Below, in pieces: positions 60,426-64,000 of a DNA stretch of 64,000 nt. This stretch comes from Phocaeicola fibrisolvens. GTDB taxonomy: Bacteria; Bacteroidota; Bacteroidia; Bacteroidales; Bacteroidaceae. The stretch spans positions 37,950 to 101,949 of the forward strand of contig NZ_JAOQJI010000011.1 in the NCBI RefSeq assembly GCF_025567125.1. Reading direction: 5' to 3'. A program made the position numbers and the translations under genes. The notes below the pieces were generated by a model. That model had not been told where the DNA came from and made no database searches. It worked only from the letters and a program-made list of their open reading frames with translations. Position 1 is the stretch's first letter. Every line of letters starts with the position of its first letter.

Positions 60426-62016
60426 CCTCAAATCCGCAACCTATAGGGTTTAGTGGGATTTTGCTTGCAAAGCGACAAAATTCATTTTATTGTACATATT
60501 TCTTGCACAACAGAAATGTCGCAGACACAAAATCCCCTTACCCCATAAAGCGACTTGAGGTAATACGCTGGTTTAACCAGAAAAGCATGGTCTTTAACCA
60601 AAGTCTGTCTTGAACAGGTTGGCATAAGCATTGTTGTCTGAGTAAATATTCAATACATGCCTACGTGATGTCTTAATCCATTTCGCAGGAACAGAGATGA
60701 ACTTGAAAACAAAGGTCTTGATTCTGCTGGTGGCACGCAATCCAAATTCATGGGTTTTCAATCTCTGCATAATAGCTTTGTAGAAGTTTCTGATGAGAGC
60801 TGTCATAAGCAGGAATACAGTATTCTGTGCCATGAACGATTTTGGCAATCGATTCCAGCCAAAGCCATTGTTCATGTCATCGAAGATGCGTTCCTTGCCA
60901 CCACGAAGATTGTAGAATTCCACGATGTCTCTTGCACTCGACTTGTAATCGTTAGTCAGTATACATCTGTAGGTATATTCGCCTTCCCAAATGTCAAGGT
61001 CTCCATCTATTCGCCTTTGTCTCTGTATGACAAGACGATACGGTTTTCCTTTCCATTTCTCAACAAGGATGGAATTCAGCTCAAATTCAATACCGTTGAT
61101 TTCAACAGTTTTCCATCCAGTCAAGGCAAACATGGAATCGTAGAAGGAAGAGCATCTGTTGGCACGAATATAAAAATGCCTGCAATGAGCCTCTACCATA
61201 TCTACGATTTCCTCCGAGCATGAGCCGCAATCCATGCGGGCACGGGATATATATACTTCTGATGCCTCCAGTCGCTTGAAGATTCTTTCCAAAGTCTCTC
61301 TTTGGTTGAAGCGCACGTTTGTGTTGCCGTCTCTATTTTCAATACCGACAATCATGTCGTTAATGACTGCCACACCTGGACTATAGCCCAGGAACTTCTT
61401 GTAGGTTGGTTTTGCATCATGCTTCTCTGTTTCAATGAACTGATGGTCAAAGTCAAAATCATACTCTTGACCGGATTTCAATTGACCAGTAGCAAGCAGG
61501 GCTTTGATCAATAAGCAGTTCATCTTGTCTGCAGTATTGAAATCATAGGAGTTGCCAGAAGCAGATTTATAGGTGATGTTCTTACAAGTCAGTTCTTCGA
61601 TAGCACGCAATATGGTGTCTGCGCTGCAAGTGCGAAGAGTTGGATGAAGAGACAAATGTTTCATCAAGTGAGTTGTAACATCCTCAATACATGAGCCGCC
61701 ACAAAGATATACGCACATCAGAGAGCGTAGAATTTCGCTATATTGATAACCAAACATAGTGCATCTCAATCCCAAGGTGGAATCTATGGTTTGAGCTAAA
61801 AGAGCATCAAATTGCTCCATAATAGAAAAAATTCCTCCAAAAGGAGTGAGTTTCTCAGATTTTATTTGTATTTTGCCATGCCATATTAGAGTTTTGCTTG
61901 TCTTCTTTTCGCAACACTAAGGTAAGTGAAAATTCTGACATGGCAAAATCCTGGGCAACTTTTTGTTGCTCAGGAACTTATAAATAATGTTAAACTATAG
62001 TGTTGCGGAATTAAGG
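60426..62016 (-). mobile_element. IS1380-family insertion sequence
   Basis: 1591 bp with imperfect terminal repeats: CCTCAAATCCGCAACCTAT at the left and the complement of CCTTAATTCCGCAACACTAT at the right. The end near 61950 has a CCTGGGCAAC/GTTGCTCAGG hairpin that can stop outside transcripts. Inserted in an IS66-type element; the right end abuts mef cargo. Confidence 0.85.
60594..61820 (-). CDS. IS1380-family transposase
   Basis: A 408-residue DDE transposase of the IS1380 (DDE_Tnp_1-like) group. It has DFDHQFIETEKHD with the first catalytic Asp, SRARMDCGSCSEE with the second, and FYNLRGGKERIFDD with the catalytic Glu region (YREK-like). The frame is intact from ATG 61820, so the element may be active. 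Similar to Bacteroides IS elements of about 1.6 kb. Confidence 0.93.
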   Translation of the reverse strand: MEQFDALLAQTIDSTLGLRCTMFGYQYSEILRSLMCVYLCGGSCIEDVTTHLMKHLSLHPTLRTCSADTILRAIEELTCKNITYKSASGNSYDFNTADKMNCLLIKALLATGQLKSGQEYDFDFDHQFIETEKHDAKPTYKKFLGYSPGVAVINDMIVGIENRDGNTNVRFNQRETLERIFKRLEASEVYISRARMDCGSCSEEIVDMVEAHCRHFYIRANRCSSFYDSMFALTGWKTVEINGIEFELNSILVEKWKGKPYRLVIQRQRRIDGDLDIWEGEYTYRCILTNDYKSSARDIVEFYNLRGGKERIFDDMNNGFGWNRLPKSFMAQNTVFLLMTALIRNFYKAIMQRLKTHEFGLRATSRIKTFVFKFISVPAKWIKTSRRHVLNIYSDNNAYANLFKTDFG

Positions 62017-62044
62017 ATAAATAAGAATTTAGGAGATAATATAA

Positions 62045-63311
62045 ATGGAAAAATACAACAATTGGAAACTTAAGTTTTATACAATATGGGCAGGGCAGGC
62101 AGTATCATTAATCACTAGTGCCATCCTGCAAATGGCGATTATTTTTTACCTTACAGAAAAAACAGGATCTGCGATGGTCTTGTCTATGGCTTCACTTGTA
62201 GGTTTTTTACCCTATGCGGTCTTTGGACCAGCCATTGGTGTATTAGTGGATCGTCATGATAGGAAGAAGATAATGATTGGTGCTGATTTAATTATCGCAG
62301 CAGCTGGGGCAGTGCTTGCTATTGTTGCATTGTATATGGAGCTACCTATCTGGATGGTTATGGTAGTATTGTTTATCCGTAGCATTGGAACGGCTTTTCA
62401 CACCCCGGCTCTCAATGCGGTTACGCCACTTTTAGTACCAGAAGAACAGCTTACGAAATGTGCAGGCTATAGTCAGTCTTTGCAGTCTATAAGCTATATT
62501 GTTAGTCCGGCGGTTGCAGCATTGTTATATTCTGTTTGGGAATTAAATGCTATTATTGCCATCGATGTATTGGGGTGCTATGATTGCGTCTATTACGGTA
62601 GCAATTGTACGTATTCCTAAGCTATGCGATCAAGTGCAAAGCTTGAAACCAAATTTCATAAGAGAAATGAAAGAAGGAATGGCTGTACTACGGCAAAATA
62701 AAGGATTATTTGCTTTATTACTCGTTGGAACATTATATATGTTTGTTTATATGCCCATAAATGCATTATATCCTTTAATCACTATGGAATATTATAATGG
62801 TACACCGATGCATATTTCTATTACGGAGATTGCTTATGCCTCTGGTATGTTGATAGGGGGTCTATTATTAGGGTTATTTGGGAATTACCAAAAGCGAATC
62901 TTATTAATAACGGCATCCATTTTTATGATGGGGATAAGCTTAACCATTTCAGGATTACTTCCCCAAAGTGGATTTTTCATATTTGTAGTCTGCTGTGCAA
63001 TAATGGGGCTTTCGGTTCCGTTTTACAGCGGTGTGCAAACAGCTCTTTTTCAGGAGAAAATTAAGCCTGAATATTTAGGACGTGTATTTTCTTTAACTGG
63101 AAGTATCATGTCTCTTGCTATGCCAATTGGGTTAATTCTTTCTGGATTCTTTGCTGATAGAATCGGTGTAAATCATTGGTTTTTACTATCAGGTATTTTA
63201 ATTATTTGCATTGCAATAGTTTGCCCAATGATAACTGAGATTAGAAAATTAGATGCAAAACAAAATAAAGGAGTGTGTTCGTATGATATATCTGACAAAT
63301 ATTTTACATAA
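62045..63311 (+). pseudogene. mef: mef-type macrolide efflux MFS transporter, frameshifted
   Basis: Very similar throughout to Mef(A)/Mef(E) proton-driven macrolide exporters (start MEKYNNWKLKFYTIWAGQA; RLF/IGVLVDRHDRKK loop). One extra G in the GGGG at 62572-62575 shifts the frame after VLG; removing it restores AMIASITVAIV and a product of about 421 residues. As read, two parts (62045-62620 and 62547-63311) result. The tail beyond KLD differs from Mef(A). AGGAG precedes the ATG; AT-rich, Firmicutes-like. Confidence 0.88.
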
Positions 63312-63458
63312 AAATTCGATACATATATTTTTAGAGTATTTTTAGTATTTTAAGTAAAATAGATATGTAGATTATTGATTTTTTGTTTTAGAAATGTTAT
63401 TATAATAATGGTAGTTTATCGTATTTTGTAATTATATTTCTCGAAAGGTATTGATGAT
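63312..63458. other. AT-rich gap with Firmicutes-type promoter and short frame
   Basis: Overlapping the mef 3' end is AAAGGAG and a 20-codon frame (ATG 63282 to TAG 63344), possibly a leader peptide. TTATAAT near 63400-63406 resembles a Gram-positive -10 box ahead of the methyltransferase gene. Confidence 0.4.
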
Positions 63459-63908
63459 ATGAAAAATAAAAACACAATAATTATCACTGAAGAAATGATA
63501 AATTCGGACCCATACGGTTATACATATAAAGAAATTTGTGATTGCGTTGGAGAAAAAAAAGCTCGATCGCTTATGCATGCCCTTTATAAGGAAAAGCCCC
63601 AAAAGAAATATCAAACAATGAGCATTAATGATATTTATAATGGCGGTGACACAAGAAAATACTCTTTCAAATTAAAGGATGGTTACTGCGTTGAAACTGT
63701 TTGCATAAAGAGAAAAACAGGTGTAACTGTATGTGTTAGTACAATGGTAGGATGTCCTGTCGGTTGTATTTTTTGTGCATCTGGAAGTAATGGATTTATA
63801 AGAAATTTAACTCCTTCCGAAATTGTGCAACAAGTAACATTACTGAAGGAAAAAGTCAACAGAATTGTATATATGGGAATGGGTGAACCATTTTTTAATT
63901 ATCCTTAA
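63459..63908 (+). pseudogene. RlmN/Cfr-like radical SAM rRNA methyltransferase, C-terminus lost
   Basis: 149 codons, less than half the usual 340-350. Visible are the N-terminal domain, the 4Fe-4S radical SAM motif CPVGCIFC (CxxxCxxC) near 98-105, and MGMGEPFFNY. The frame then meets the IS1380-type end at 63903, which supplies the last Pro codon and the TAA stop. The catalytic C-terminal cysteine region is absent, so it cannot methylate A2503. Whether the donor was RlmN-like or a Cfr-type resistance gene is unclear. Confidence 0.82.
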
Positions 63909-64000
63909 TTCCGCAACACTATTACAAATATAACTTTTTAAGTACCTGAGCAACAAAAAGTTGCTCAGGATTTTGCCATGTCAGATTTTTCACCTATCTT
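63903..64000 (+). mobile_element. second IS1380-type end, inverted relative to the first
   Basis: Begins CCTTAATTCCGCAACACTAT, a 24-bp perfect inverted match (with flank) to the right end of the IS at 60426-62016. It continues with a CTGAGCAAC/GTTGCTCAG hairpin and the same upstream region, with several differences. The transposase would lie on the plus strand beyond the window. Confidence 0.85.

Larger units (their letters stand above)
20687..64000. mobile_element. CTnDOT-type integrative conjugative element, partial
   Basis: It contains a Bacteroidetes tra set in canonical order (traA-D, traE-Q), mobilisation genes with a hairpin-rich oriT region, and many accessory families known from Bacteroides conjugative transposons. 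The left limit is approximate. The element continues past the right edge; integrase, excision genes and the rte regulators are not in the window. Confidence 0.85.

Noticed and set aside
63931..63945. TATATTTG in the right IS end as promoter for the cargo
   Set aside because: It reads leftward, antisense to both cargo genes, and the left IS end facing mef lacks the box.
1..64000. CRISPR arrays, tRNA or rRNA genes
   Set aside because: No regularly spaced identical repeats with unique spacers and no cloverleaf or rRNA sequence were seen; the five leader motifs are too far apart and too diverged to be CRISPR.

Overview
The window looks like a gut Bacteroidales chromosome, probably Bacteroides or Phocaeicola. 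It carries an integrated CTnDOT-type conjugative element. The assignment rests on promoters of the Bacteroides form (TTTG, about 20 bp, TAnnTTTG), on the lspA-dksA-ileS neighbourhood, and on Bacteroidales-specific families (DUF4296, DUF4923, DUF3408, TraE to TraQ, DUF4120, DUF4121, DUF3871).

Chromosomal part, 1-20.4 kb. It starts with the end of a TrmH-type RNA methyltransferase. A minus-strand block follows: a small unknown protein, a DUF4296 lipoprotein, lspA, a DksA-like regulator and ileS, whose catalytic signature reads GIHH instead of HIGH. Next is a tightly coupled, defence-like operon (DUF262, DUF3696 ATPase, an unknown 277-residue protein) that ends in a 40-codon remnant resembling an HsdR C-terminus. 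After mltF and udk come a Dabb protein, a thioesterase and the histidine operon hisG-hisD-hisC-hisB. The his operon has its own promoter, a His-rich 20-residue leader peptide and an attenuator. DUF4923, nadC, rlmH and a LysM glucosaminidase complete this part.

Conjugative element, from about 20.7 kb to beyond the right edge. The minus strand carries the transfer machinery: traA-traD, traE-traQ and a lysozyme. traG is split by a 2.5 kb group II intron with its own reverse transcriptase/maturase. A hairpin-rich presumed oriT at 54.2-54.4 kb precedes mobA, relaxase mobB and coupling protein mobC on the plus strand. Interspersed plus-strand operons carry accessory genes: DUF4121, DUF4942-like, a methyltransferase-helicase fusion, an ArdA-like antirestriction protein followed by eleven small cargo genes, DUF4120 and DUF3871, a SLOG protein, and others.

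The most striking signal is a structured motif of about 125 nt that occurs five times (20.8, 25.9, 33.4, 50.0 and 58.2 kb). Each copy lies immediately in front of a plus-strand accessory operon. The stems are kept by compensatory changes while the sequence drifts. In every copy the minus strand has CCTTG, 22-23 nt, then TACCTTTG (GACCTTTG once), placed so that a folded single strand would expose a Bacteroides-type promoter firing into the downstream genes. This recalls the single-stranded-DNA promoters (Frpo) of conjugative plasmid leading regions, and one of the operons starts with ArdA. A conventional cis-acting RNA leader is the main alternative.

Right end, 59.4-64 kb. A second DUF4120 gene is cut by an IS66-type element, which is itself cut by an IS1380-type element. 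A second, inverted IS1380-type end starts at 63,903. Between the two lies AT-rich, Firmicutes-like cargo: a mef-type macrolide efflux gene broken by one extra G, and an RlmN/Cfr-like radical SAM methyltransferase truncated exactly at the IS edge.
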